64,000 nucleotides of DNA from assembly GCA_021772095.1 (NCBI GenBank), contig JADYXR010000151.1:62001-126000 (forward strand). Direction: 5' to 3'. The stretch is from Candidatus Obscuribacter sp. (lineage in GTDB: Bacteria; Cyanobacteriota; Vampirovibrionia; Obscuribacterales; Obscuribacteraceae). The notes under the pieces were generated by a model. The model made no database searches. It saw only the letters and a program-made list of their open reading frames with translations, and was not told where the DNA came from. Shown in pieces: positions 44,776 to 53,098 of the stretch. The position numbers and the translations under genes were made by a program. How positions within the stretch are numbered: position 1 is the first letter of the stretch; each line of letters begins with the position of its first letter.

Positions 44776-46029
44776 TTACCTCGAATGCTCGGAAGAAAGT
44801 TTGTTGCCCGGTAGTTGAACGTCAGAAACTGCTGACGCGTTGGCACCGCTTTTGTGGTGGCGCGTGTAAATTCGTGGCAATCGCGCCCGCAGACGGCAGG
44901 CCAGTTCGTACGTTATCGTATCCAGCATTTCCGCCCAGGTAGCCAGTTGAAGGAAAAGATCAGCACACGGTCGTTCACCTTTTTCGGTGAAAGCGTCCTC
45001 TTTACCGATCAATGTAATTACATCACCGTCCTGTGCTTCAGGCACATCGGTTATATCGAACAACATTTGATCCATTGAAATTACGCCGACTTGTCTGATT
45101 TTTCGTCCCATCAGAATTCCTTCGATCCGATTTGACAATCGTCGATCCACGCCATCGGCGTAGCCTATTGGAATGCAGGCCAGGCGCGATTCGCGGCGTG
45201 CTTCCCAGGTCAAGTTGTAGCCCACGGTTTCGCCGATTTTGACATTATTAATATGATTGATTCGGCCTTTGACCGACATGGCCGGCGTCAGCGTATCCGA
45301 CAAACCCGTACCTTCTAATCCATAAAGATAGATTCCGACCCGCACCATATCGAAGTGCGTATCGGGAAACTTCCGCGCCGCTTCGCTCGAGGCCAGGTGG
45401 GTGAAATAGCCCGCAGCATGCGGTTTGATGTCCTCGAGTACTTTGTTAAACGAACGCAATTGCGCAGCCGTCGTCGCCTCGTCGCCGGCGCGGGCCAGGT
45501 GGCTAAAAACGCTCGCCAGCTCCAGGTTGGGAAGCGAAGAAATTTCCGCCACCAGGGCTGCGGCAGCAGCAGGCGACACACCTAGCCTGTGCATACCGCT
45601 ATCTATTTTTAAATGAACCTTGGCTTTGCGACCGCGTTTGCCCGCGATCTTGTCAATGTCGCGCGCTTGTTTTGTCGCTGCGATTGTCAGTTCCAGTTCA
45701 TCCTCAAGAGCACTATCGATAGCCCAACTTGGGGTCGGACTTAAAATTAAAATTGGCGCTTTTATGTTGGAATTTCTTAGTTGACATCCTTCGTCGACGG
45801 ACGCAACTCCCAGATATTCCGCCCCGGATGCTGATAACAAATCGGCAATTTGAGTGGCACCATGTCCGTACGCGTCACTCTTCACAACGGCCATAAGCTT
45901 TGCCGGAACCGGGTTACAGGCGAGCCAGGATCTGATTGTCGAGACGTTGCGTTCGATCGCCGAAAGGTCGATCTCGACCCACGCGTCCCGGTGAAACGAG
46001 GAAATAGTGACTTGCCTGGAGAAAACCAT
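44776..46029 (-). CDS. alr: Alanine racemase
   Basis: This PLP enzyme makes D-alanine for peptidoglycan. The catalytic lysine is in KLMAVVKSDAYGHGA near the N-terminus, DSGMHRLGVSP binds PLP, and the second catalytic residue, tyrosine, lies in GETVGYNLTWEARRESRLACIPIGYADGV. MDQMLFDITD is the C-terminal signature. At 417 residues it is slightly longer than usual because of a His/Ser-rich C-terminal tail (about 30 residues) after the racemase fold. It is the first gene of the alr-nadD-yqeK operon. Confidence 0.96.
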   Translation of the reverse strand: MVFSRQVTISSFHRDAWVEIDLSAIERNVSTIRSWLACNPVPAKLMAVVKSDAYGHGATQIADLLSASGAEYLGVASVDEGCQLRNSNIKAPILILSPTPSWAIDSALEDELELTIAATKQARDIDKIAGKRGRKAKVHLKIDSGMHRLGVSPAAAAALVAEISSLPNLELASVFSHLARAGDEATTAAQLRSFNKVLEDIKPHAAGYFTHLASSEAARKFPDTHFDMVRVGIYLYGLEGTGLSDTLTPAMSVKGRINHINNVKIGETVGYNLTWEARRESRLACIPIGYADGVDRRLSNRIEGILMGRKIRQVGVISMDQMLFDITDVPEAQDGDVITLIGKEDAFTEKGERPCADLFLQLATWAEMLDTITYELACRLRARLPRIYTRHHKSGANASAVSDVQLPGNKLSSEHSR

Positions 46030-46296
46030 TAGTAATAATTTCTCGTCATACTGACTATATCAAGCGTTACGGAACGCCCAACCTTATGCTAGCATTGCTG
46101 ACGATTCGAAAGATCATCGTCTCAAACGCAGGTACATAACTGTTCTTGCCTGAGTTAGAGAAAAAGCAATGGATCGCTCGTTTATACGACCTCGACTTAG
46201 TTCGGTAAATGCTGAGACCCTGCCCCATCTGCGAATCGGAATCCCATTCAGGAAACCCGGTATCAACGTTGTTGGTGTAGTCAGTTATCGCGGGGT

Positions 46297-46587
46297 GTGA
46301 ACGCCTTGAATAAAGCAGAATTGGTCGATATCGTCTCAAAAGACGCCGGAACAACCAAAAAAGACGCAGAGCAAGTGATTAACAAAATGATGGAAACCAT
46401 CATCAAATCAGTTGCTACTGGAGACAAAGTTACGTTAGTTGGATTTGGAACCTTTGAAGCCAGAAACCGAAAGGCTCGCACTGGCCGCAACCCCAAAACC
46501 AATGAGCCTTTGTCCATTCCAGCAAAGCGTGTTCCTGGCTTCAAAGTAGGTAAGGAATTTAGCGAAGCTGTGAACAAGCGCAAATAA
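46297..46587 (+). CDS. hup: Histone-like DNA-binding protein HU
   Basis: HU dimers bend and compact DNA. The 96-residue protein matches the family throughout: LNKAELVDIVSKDAGTTKKDAEQVINKMMETI, VTLVGFGTFEARNRKARTGRNPKTNEPLSIPAKRVPGFKVGKEF. The frame opens with GTG 46297; a TTG at 46306 would give the classic MNKAELV start and has GGGG about ten bases upstream, so the true start may be there. The 267-base spacer before it (46030-46296) shows no other gene. Confidence 0.95.
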   Translation: MNALNKAELVDIVSKDAGTTKKDAEQVINKMMETIIKSVATGDKVTLVGFGTFEARNRKARTGRNPKTNEPLSIPAKRVPGFKVGKEFSEAVNKRK

Positions 46588-46611
46588 GCGGATTGCAGCT
46601 AAGGGGGCATC

Positions 46612-47613
46612 TTGGAGCTACCTAAGGTAGCAGTCATAGGTTGTGGTAACTGGGGGAAAAACCTGGTACGCAATTTCGCCCACCTTCAGACTTTGACAGT
46701 CGTTTGTGACTCTGACTCCGGGCAGCTCGACCGCATTGCGGCTGAGTTCAAAGGGGTCAGAGTCACTACTAGTTTTGAGAGCGTTCTTGAAGACAAAAAC
46801 GTTTCGGCAATTGTTGTGGCAACACCGTCGGACACTCACTTCGAGCTCGCCAAAAAATCACTGATCGCCGGCAAGCACGTCTATGTCGAGAAGCCCCTGG
46901 CGCGCGACGTCAAGCATTGCGAAGAACTCGACGAGCTAGCTAACGAACGCAATCTCGTTTTAATGGTCGGCCATCTACTTCTATATCATCCTGCCGTCAA
47001 CTGCCTCAAAGAGCTGATCGCCGCCGGAGAACTCGGAGACCTGCTCTTCGTGCGTTCCGATCGGATGAATTTCAACATGCTTCGCAGTCACTGGAGCGTG
47101 CTCTGGGACCTGGCACCGCATGATTTGTCGATGATGAGCTACCTGCTCGACTGCGACGCCCCTGAAGTAACCCGCGTGGGCGGCTGGGATACGCAAAACG
47201 ACGGACTGGTCGACGTTGCTTATCTCGATGTTTCTTTCCCGGTCGGAGCCAACGGAAGAGTGATTCCGGGTCAGGTAAGAAACAGCTGGATCGATCCACA
47301 AAAATTGGTTCGCTTGACGGTCAACGGCACCAAAAAAACAGCCGTTCTCAACGACACACAAATCGACGACAAGCTCGCATTGCACTCACTGTCAATGTCC
47401 GCCGCTGGTCGAATGACGACAGTGATCGAACATCCTTATTATCCGAATATCGAACCCCTGCATCTGGAATGCGAACACTTCCTCCAGTGCATCGTCTCAG
47501 GCGAAAGACCGCGCTCCGACGCCAACAATGCGTACCACGTCGTCAAAGTTCTCTCCGACGTAGAGAAACGCCTCTCCGCTAGACCACGACTCCAAGCTCC
47601 AACAACTCGCTAA
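46612..47613 (+). CDS. Gfo/Idh/MocA-family NAD(P)-dependent oxidoreductase
   Basis: The 333-residue protein has the N-terminal Rossmann fold (KVAVIGCGNWGKNLVRNF), the family lysine motif VYVEKPLARDV (EKP), and the C-terminal alpha/beta domain with SVLWDLAPHDLSMMSYLL, where the His usually helps catalysis. Members oxidise or reduce sugars and sugar nucleotides, often in surface-polysaccharide synthesis. The start is a TTG at 46612 with AAGGGGG four bases before it. It follows HU by 24 bases and is probably co-transcribed. The substrate is unknown. Confidence 0.87.
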   Translation: MELPKVAVIGCGNWGKNLVRNFAHLQTLTVVCDSDSGQLDRIAAEFKGVRVTTSFESVLEDKNVSAIVVATPSDTHFELAKKSLIAGKHVYVEKPLARDVKHCEELDELANERNLVLMVGHLLLYHPAVNCLKELIAAGELGDLLFVRSDRMNFNMLRSHWSVLWDLAPHDLSMMSYLLDCDAPEVTRVGGWDTQNDGLVDVAYLDVSFPVGANGRVIPGQVRNSWIDPQKLVRLTVNGTKKTAVLNDTQIDDKLALHSLSMSAAGRMTTVIEHPYYPNIEPLHLECEHFLQCIVSGERPRSDANNAYHVVKVLSDVEKRLSARPRLQAPTTR

Positions 47614-47702
47614 TCGGTTCTGTAAGAACAACGCCGGACTGGTTCCGTGCGGGGCAAATTTTCTTCGAGTTCGGCTCGGACCGACGTCGCCACTTCCTAT
47701 CA

Positions 47703-47720
47703 TCAACCGATATCAGTTGA
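47703..47720. repeat. Intergenic palindrome copy 3
   Basis: TCAACCGATATCAGTTGA, one base off the perfect palindrome (A for G in the right half), followed by GTTTTTG on the right. It lies 90 bases after the oxidoreductase stop. Confidence 0.8.
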
Positions 47721-47913
47721 GTTTTTGAAATGACGGAAACTATTGCGCTGCTTGAATTTTGAAGGCGCACTAATGGCTGATCTCAAGAGATCGACGTGGA
47801 GTCGTAAAATCGATTCAACCAAAAGCTCGACCTCGCGACTGCAAACAGAATCGGCTACTGGCAAGTTGCCGTAACGAATCATCAAGCTTGAACGTCTGAT
47901 TAAGGTAAGCTAC

Positions 47914-47942
47914 TTCACTCGTCCTTGATGTGGTCATATAAT
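47914..47942 (+). promoter_or_regulatory. Promoter of tRNA-Gly
   Basis: TTCACT (47914-47919), 17 bases, then a perfect TATAAT (47937-47942). Transcription would start near 47949, about 12 bases before the tRNA. Confidence 0.65.
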
Positions 47943-47960
47943 GAAGTCGCAGGCTGAATT

Positions 47961-48035
47961 GCGGGAGTAATTCAGTGGTAGAATGTCTCCTTGCCAAGGA
48001 GAATGTCGAGAGTTCGAACCTCTTCTCCCGCTCCA
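47961..48035 (+). tRNA. tRNA-Gly (anticodon GCC)
   Basis: Acceptor arms GCGGGAG (47961-47967) and CTCCCGC (48025-48031) pair fully, followed by a T discriminator and an encoded CCA. The D-arm (TTCAGTGGTAGAA), the anticodon stem-loop with CTTGCCAAG and the T-arm with GTTCGAAC are all present. The anticodon GCC reads glycine codons GGC and GGT. Confidence 0.97.
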
Positions 48036-48078
48036 TTTTTAATAGCGATCGTTATTTCAACGGTCGCTATTTTTTTGC
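48036..48078 (+). terminator. Terminator after tRNA-Gly
   Basis: AATAGCGATCGTT (48041-48053) pairs with AACGGTCGCTATT (48059-48071) with one G-T pair, followed by T's to 48077. Confidence 0.88.
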
Positions 48079-48142
48079 TTTTCAATCTCGGAACGAATCC
48101 GACGATCGTATGTCCGGCTTGAGTTACAGCGATTCTCAAACA

Positions 48143-48160
48143 TCAACCGATATCGGTTGC
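48143..48160. repeat. Intergenic palindrome copy 4
   Basis: TCAACCGATATCGGTTGC; the core AACCGATATCGGTT is perfect and GGTTTTG follows on the right. The 48036-48487 spacer holds only the tRNA terminator and copies 4 and 5. Confidence 0.85.
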
Positions 48161-48265
48161 GGTTTTGGGTTCAAGCCAGGCGCATCTCCGTCGCAGCTCT
48201 CGACAAGCCTCCGTGAAAACGGCGTCATCGTCCAGTGCGCCTGCGTTTCAACGACTGGTGATCAA

Positions 48266-48283
48266 TCAACCGATATCGGTTGA
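48266..48283. repeat. Intergenic palindrome copy 5
   Basis: TCAACCGATATCGGTTGA, a perfect 18-bp palindrome, 123 bp from copy 4, followed by GTATTTTG. Confidence 0.88.
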
Positions 48284-48487
48284 GTATTTTGATGTTGCGG
48301 TAATCGGTCGCGCCAATTTTGGTGCGCTCGGCGGACCATCGACTGTGGCACATAATAGTTGGAGCTATATACGCCTGGTATAGTAGGCTTGGGCGGCCCT
48401 CCGGCTTTTCCGTGCCGATTGGCAAAAAACTTTCTGGTGACTCGATTAGTATGTTCAGTGAAACTTCCGAAGCTCAGGAGACGCGCG

Positions 48488-48982
48488 ATGAGCGATGAAT
48501 TAGACAAGGTGGAAGCAGTACCAGAGGCGCCTCCGGCTGACAAACCCGCAGAAGTAAAAGTTGACGCCAGCCAAGCAGTATTTAAGCGCAGACCGTTGAT
48601 TCGCGCTTGCATGGATTCGTTCAATTACGTAAATAGTATTTCTCAGGACGAGGGCGTCAAGGTCCGCGACAGCGACCGGGCCACCAGCATCTGGTTGATG
48701 ATCGTTTCGATCGTCACTGTCGGTGCCATGTTGATTGAGCCGCTCGCGCCGCACCGCATGCCGCTACTCGTCTGCTGCGACATCTTGATCGGCATGTCGA
48801 TTTTTTATTACATCGCCAATCGTTTCGGTATTCTGGGAACGTTTAACCCTCGTCAAGCGTTGCTGGCCTGGCAGTTGATGATGGGCGCCTCTTTCTTCGG
48901 GATCTTCCTGACAATTAACCTCGCCCTCATTTTGGGCCTTGTCGTGGTTCTCACTGCGCCTTCGGACATACCGACTCTTTAA
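48488..48982 (+). CDS. Small multi-pass membrane protein, function unknown
   Basis: The 164-residue protein has a polar acidic N-terminus (Glu/Pro/Ala-rich, about 40 residues) and then three or four hydrophobic helices from about residue 67 (IWLMIVSIVTVGAMLIEPL; MPLLVCCDILIGMSIFYYIANRF; WQLMMGASFFGIFLTINLALILGLVVVLTA). I chose ATG 48488 because AGGAG precedes it by nine bases; a longer frame from 48359 lacks a site. No family is recognised. It sits upstream of tig but 227 bases away. Confidence 0.65.
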   Translation: MSDELDKVEAVPEAPPADKPAEVKVDASQAVFKRRPLIRACMDSFNYVNSISQDEGVKVRDSDRATSIWLMIVSIVTVGAMLIEPLAPHRMPLLVCCDILIGMSIFYYIANRFGILGTFNPRQALLAWQLMMGASFFGIFLTINLALILGLVVVLTAPSDIPTL

Positions 48983-49209
48983 ACGGACGCACTCGGGTCG
49001 TCAAGGTCGTCAGAGCCTCGCGTTTATCAAACTAAATAGATTCATGCAAACGGGCACGCAGGCGCGCTCAGCGTGCTAAAATCCGCTTTGTCGTTGGCGG
49101 TGTGCGCAATTGAGAGCTTCTCAGTATGCCGCGGACGTATTTGTAGTGCAGTCCGAGCCTCAGGGCGAAGACAGAACGGATCGAGTTTTGATTACTAAAA
49201 AAGGGGCAG

Positions 49210-50736
49210 ATGAGCGACATGAAGGTTACTCTAGACCGGGAAGGCAAGAACATCGTCAAAGTCGGAGTAGAGCTCGAAGCTGAGAAAGCATCGAGAGCTT
49301 ACGAAATTACTTGTCGCGAACTATCTCAACAAGTCGAGATTCCGGGTTTTCGCAAAGGCAAAGCCCCTCGCAATATTATTGAAAAGCGCTTCGGGCGCGA
49401 GATCATCAAGAAAGAAGCGCTTGAACGCTTGATTCCGGAATTGCTGCAACAAGTGATTGTCGATAAAAACCTCGACATCATCACTAATCCAGAAATTCAG
49501 GAATGCAAATTCGAGCTTGGAGAGCCGCTTACGCTGCTTGCTAAATTCGAAGTTCGTCCTGAAGTGACGCTTGGTGATTACAAAGGCATCAAAGTCGATG
49601 TGCCGGAAGCCAAACTTGATGACAAGGCGATCGACCGCGCATTAGAACATCTGGCCGAACAAAAAGCCGACCTCGCTCCGATTGAAGGACGCGAAGTGGC
49701 CATGGGCGATCACGTGCTTCTCGACTTCGACTGCACCGTCGATGGTGAATCGGTTGAAGGCGGCAAAGGCGAAGGTCTGACTCTGGAAGTGAAAGAAGGA
49801 CAATTCCTTCCCAACTTCTGCGAACAACTGGTCGGCAAAAAGCCTGGCGAACAGTTCAATATCGACGTGACTTTCCCTGATGAATACCGCAACAAAGCTC
49901 TTGCCGGCAAGGCCGCTTTGTTCGACGTCAATCTTAAAGAATTGCGCCAGAGAGTGGTGCCTGAGATCAATGATGAATTGGCAAAGGGCTACGATCACGA
50001 ATCGCTCGACGCTTTAAGAGCGGCTATCAAAGAGCGTCTTGACGAAGATCTGGAAACACAAAATCGCGCCCGCGCTCAAAAAGTGGTCGTTGACGCAGTT
50101 GTCGAACAAGCCAATGTCGACATTCCTGACACCATGATCAATCGCGAACACGAGCTTCTCATGCAGCAAATGCGTCATGAAGTCGAGCGTTACGGCGAGA
50201 ATTGGGATGAGTATAAAAAAGGCGCTTTGTTTGCAAAAGGCGAAGAAACCAAGAAAGAAGAAGCGAAGCAACGCGTTTTGCACAGTCTCGTTCTGGGTGC
50301 TGTCGTAAGAGCAGAGAACCTTGCCGTATCCGAAGAAGAAGTGGCTCCGTATCTCGCCCAAATCGCTGTCAGCAACAACATTCCGCCTGAGCGTTACAGA
50401 GAAATGGCGCAAGACGAGTATTTGATGCGCCAGATCACCGAGGAAGTTTTGACCGGTAAGGTCGTTGACTACCTCGTGGACAACGCTCAACTCAACTATG
50501 TGCTAGATGAGCACGTCCACGGTCCGGAATGCGCTCACGGCGACGAGCAAGGTCACGGACACGATCACGGCGCCCACGAGCACGGTCCTGACTGCGACCA
50601 CGGGAGCGAAGGCGAAGCTAAAAAAGAAACGAAAGCTAAGGCTAAAAAGGAAAGTTCTGAAGAGGAAGGCGATAAAGAAGAAGTCGCTGCCAGTCAGGCT
50701 TCCGGTGGAAAGAAGAAAACCAAAAAAGAAAAATAG
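49210..50736 (+). CDS. tig: Trigger factor with a histidine-rich C-terminal tail
   Basis: Trigger factor is the ribosome-bound chaperone and prolyl isomerase that meets nascent chains. The ribosome-binding signature GFRKGKAP (residues about 46-53) is intact, the FKBP-like domain follows (GDHVLLDFDCTVDGESVEGG; NFCEQLVGKKPGE), then the helical chaperone arms. At 508 residues it is longer than the usual 430-450: residues about 433-464 are rich in His with two HGP(E/D)C units, and the last 45 are Lys/Glu-rich. The His/Cys tail recalls the metal-binding tail of SlyD. AAGGGG precedes the ATG. It leads the tig-clpP-clpX-lon block. Confidence 0.96.
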   Translation: MSDMKVTLDREGKNIVKVGVELEAEKASRAYEITCRELSQQVEIPGFRKGKAPRNIIEKRFGREIIKKEALERLIPELLQQVIVDKNLDIITNPEIQECKFELGEPLTLLAKFEVRPEVTLGDYKGIKVDVPEAKLDDKAIDRALEHLAEQKADLAPIEGREVAMGDHVLLDFDCTVDGESVEGGKGEGLTLEVKEGQFLPNFCEQLVGKKPGEQFNIDVTFPDEYRNKALAGKAALFDVNLKELRQRVVPEINDELAKGYDHESLDALRAAIKERLDEDLETQNRARAQKVVVDAVVEQANVDIPDTMINREHELLMQQMRHEVERYGENWDEYKKGALFAKGEETKKEEAKQRVLHSLVLGAVVRAENLAVSEEEVAPYLAQIAVSNNIPPERYREMAQDEYLMRQITEEVLTGKVVDYLVDNAQLNYVLDEHVHGPECAHGDEQGHGHDHGAHEHGPDCDHGSEGEAKKETKAKAKKESSEEEGDKEEVAASQASGGKKKTKKEK

Positions 50737-50743
50737 GTTTATT

Positions 50744-50776
50744 CCGGTCGATACGCATTAAGCCGACTGGGTTTTT
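50744..50776 (+). terminator. Hairpin with T-run between tig and clpP
   Basis: CCGGTCG (50744-50750) pairs with CGACTGG (50764-50770) with one G-T pair, then GTTTTT. It could end tig transcripts or partly attenuate clpP. Confidence 0.6.
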
Positions 50777-50816
50777 GATATAAACATAGGTAATGGACGC
50801 TACTAGGAGAATGTCA

Positions 50817-51509
50817 ATGTCGAACAAGGAAAATGGTCTGCACATCAGCAATGCGATGATCCAGGAGATCAACAGCATCAGCAAGATTGCATCCCCATCG
50901 CTAGCCTATCCGCCCACTGTCATTGAAACGACAGCGCGCAGCGAAAGAGCAATGGACATCTTTTCAAGGCTCTTGCGCGAACGCATCATTTTCCTCGGTT
51001 TTCCAATCGATGACACAATCGCCAACATGATTGTGGCTCAGCTTCTTCTTCTTGAAGGCGAAGATCCGGAAAAAGACATTCGTTTGTACATCAATTCACC
51101 TGGTGGATCGGTGACTGCAGGATTAGCTATATATGACACTATCCAGCACATCAGATCCGACGTTGTCACCATTTGTTTGGGACAAGCCGCCAGTATGGGT
51201 GCTTTCCTTCTAGCTGCTGGAACCAAAGGTAAGCGTATGGCTCTGCCTCACTCAAGAATCTTGATTCACCAGCCTCTGGGTGGCGCACAAGGACAAGCAA
51301 CGGATATCGAAATCCAGGCTCGCGAAATCTTGAGAATCAAACGCTTGCTCAACGAGCGCCTGGCAATGCACACCGGTCAGTCCGTAAAAAATATAGAAAA
51401 GGACACTGATCGCGACAACATCATGACCGCCGAAGAAGCCAAAGCCTACGGACTGGTCGACCAGGTTATCCAAAAATTGGATGACAACCCGGCCCTGGCT
51501 GCAGTTTAA
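50817..51509 (+). CDS. clpP: ATP-dependent Clp protease proteolytic subunit
   Basis: ClpP forms the tetradecameric serine-protease barrel fed by ClpX. The catalytic serine is in [14 protein letters not shown] (Ser126), the histidine in [10 protein letters not shown] (His151), and the aspartate in the [20 protein letters not shown] segment. [20 protein letters not shown] is also conserved. Three in-frame ATGs exist (50793, 50811, 50817); I chose 50817 because AGGAGA at 50805-50810 is then six bases away. The N-terminus is about 30 residues longer than in E. coli and may be processed. clpX follows. Confidence 0.96.
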   Translation: MSNKENGLHISNAMIQEINSISKIASPSLAYPPTVIETTARSERAMDIFSRLLRERIIFLGFPIDDTIANMIVAQLLLLEGEDPEKDIRLYINSPGGSVTAGLAIYDTIQHIRSDVVTICLGQAASMGAFLLAAGTKGKRMALPHSRILIHQPLGGAQGQATDIEIQAREILRIKRLLNERLAMHTGQSVKNIEKDTDRDNIMTAEEAKAYGLVDQVIQKLDDNPALAAV

Positions 51510-51515
51510 GCACAC

Positions 51516-51584
51516 TTCGCGGAGTCACCCGGTAGACTTAGCGGGCTGAAATGGACAGCCGAGTCTATCGAGGTGACCGCCGAA
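51516..51584 (+). ncRNA. Candidate structured RNA element between clpP and clpX
   Basis: Nested pairs fit a single extended fold: TTCG (51517-51520) with CGAA (51581-51584), GTCACC (51524-51529) with GGTGAC (51572-51577), TAGACT (51533-51538) with AGTCTA (51562-51567), and GGCTG (51544-51548) with CAGCC (51556-51560) closing a seven-base loop. It has no T-run, so it is not a simple terminator. It may be a leader or processing element in the clpP-clpX transcript. No known RNA family is recognised. Confidence 0.5.
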
Positions 51585-51698
51585 CGGAGCGAACTAATAA
51601 AAGTGCGTGCTTATATGGAATCATTAGGTTAGGATAGTAGTCAACGTAATCACTCGTTGCAAGTTGCCTAAAAGGCACTAACTAGACAGGGAAGCCAC

Positions 51699-53006
51699 AT
51701 GCCAAAAAATGCCGATAACCGACTGAAGTGTTCCTTCTGTGGTAAGAGCCAGGACCAAGTCAAGAAATTGATCGCTGGACCAGGTGTATATATCTGCGAC
51801 GAGTGCGTCGACTTATGTAATGAAATTCTTGATGAGGAGCTATTCGAAGGTGGTCCGGCTGCAAGTGGCGCCGCTGCAGAAAGCTCCTCTCTTGTTTTGA
51901 CTGAGATTCCAAAACCTCACGACATCAAGAAAAACATGGACGAGCATATCGTCGGACAAAACACTGCCAAGAAAATTCTCAGCGTTGCTGTGTACAACCA
52001 CTACAAGCGGATTACGCACAACGAAGAAGCCAAAGAAGGCGCAGTCGAAATCCAGAAAGCCAATATCCTGTTAATTGGTCCAACCGGATGCGGCAAGACT
52101 CTGATGGCACAAACCTTAGCCCGTCTGCTCGACGTTCCGTTCGCGGTCGCCGATGCCACCACTTTGACCGAAGCCGGTTATGTCGGTGAAGACGTCGAAA
52201 ACATTCTCTTGAGACTCTATCAAGCAGCCGATTACGACATCAAGAAAGCCGAACGCGGAATTATCTACATTGACGAAATCGATAAGATTTCCCGCAAGTC
52301 GGAGAACACTTCGATCACGCGTGACGTCAGTGGCGAAGGCGTTCAACAAGCGCTTCTCAAAATGATTGAGGGCACGGTCGCCAATGTTCCGCCACAAGGT
52401 GGACGCAAACATCCGCACCAAGAGTTCATTCAAATCAATACTTCCAACATCTTGTTCCTCTGCGGCGGAGCATTCGTCGGACTCGACAAGATTGTGGAAA
52501 CTCGCATCTCTTCCAATCGCTCCATTGGTTTCGGCGCCGAAAGACCGCTGACTCAGTGGGAACGCGAACAAAAGATCAGCAAAATTCTGCGCGAAACATC
52601 GCCTGACGATTTGATCAAGTTTGGTTTGATCCCGGAATTCGTCGGTCGTATTCCTGTTGTTGCGATTCTCGAATCGCTCGACGTAGAGGCGCTCGTCAGA
52701 ATCATGGTCGAGCCGAAGAATGCTTTGATCAAGCAGTATCAACAACTTCTCAAATGGGATTCAGTCGAACTCAAGTTCGATGATGACGCTATCTGTGCGA
52801 TTGCCGAAGAAGCCTTAAAACGTAAAACCGGCGCACGCGCACTGAGATCCATTGTTGAAGAGATCATGCTTGATGTCATGTACGAAGTGCCATCACGCGA
52901 CGATATCAAAATATGTCATATAACCAAAGACCTTGTTGATAAACGTTCAACCGCCGAACTTCTGGATATCCGAAAGGCTAAACTTAAGGGCGAGAAAGCA
53001 TCCTAG
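51699..53006 (+). CDS. clpX: ATP-dependent Clp protease ATP-binding subunit ClpX
   Basis: ClpX unfolds substrates and threads them into ClpP. The N-terminal Cys4 zinc domain ([15 protein letters not shown]...[10 protein letters not shown]) recognises adaptors; the AAA+ domain has [15 protein letters not shown] (Walker A), [10 protein letters not shown] (Walker B), and the GYVGEDVE pore-1 motif; the RKTGARALR sensor-2 and an LGF-type (IGFGAE) loop for ClpP contact are present. The 435-residue length is normal. The spacer to clpP (51510-51698) holds the structured element and a small hairpin TGCCTAAAAGGCA near 51665. lon follows 92 bases later. Confidence 0.97.
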   Translation: MPKNADNRLKCSFCGKSQDQVKKLIAGPGVYICDECVDLCNEILDEELFEGGPAASGAAAESSSLVLTEIPKPHDIKKNMDEHIVGQNTAKKILSVAVYNHYKRITHNEEAKEGAVEIQKANILLIGPTGCGKTLMAQTLARLLDVPFAVADATTLTEAGYVGEDVENILLRLYQAADYDIKKAERGIIYIDEIDKISRKSENTSITRDVSGEGVQQALLKMIEGTVANVPPQGGRKHPHQEFIQINTSNILFLCGGAFVGLDKIVETRISSNRSIGFGAERPLTQWEREQKISKILRETSPDDLIKFGLIPEFVGRIPVVAILESLDVEALVRIMVEPKNALIKQYQQLLKWDSVELKFDDDAICAIAEEALKRKTGARALRSIVEEIMLDVMYEVPSRDDIKICHITKDLVDKRSTAELLDIRKAKLKGEKAS

Positions 53007-53098
53007 TTTTCAACGACCGGGTCGCTTTCAATTTCGCCGAAAGGCTAACATCCCCCAGGCGGTAGAATCGGTTCTCGGTTCCCCATCGCTATCTCTAA

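Larger units (their letters stand above)
47614..47960. other. Spacer between the oxidoreductase and tRNA-Gly
   Basis: About 350 bases that hold palindrome copy 3 (47703-47720) and the tRNA promoter (47914-47942). No protein gene is supported. Confidence 0.6.

Noticed and set aside
52116..52745. 209-codon frame antisense to clpX
   Set aside because: Shadow of a conserved gene.
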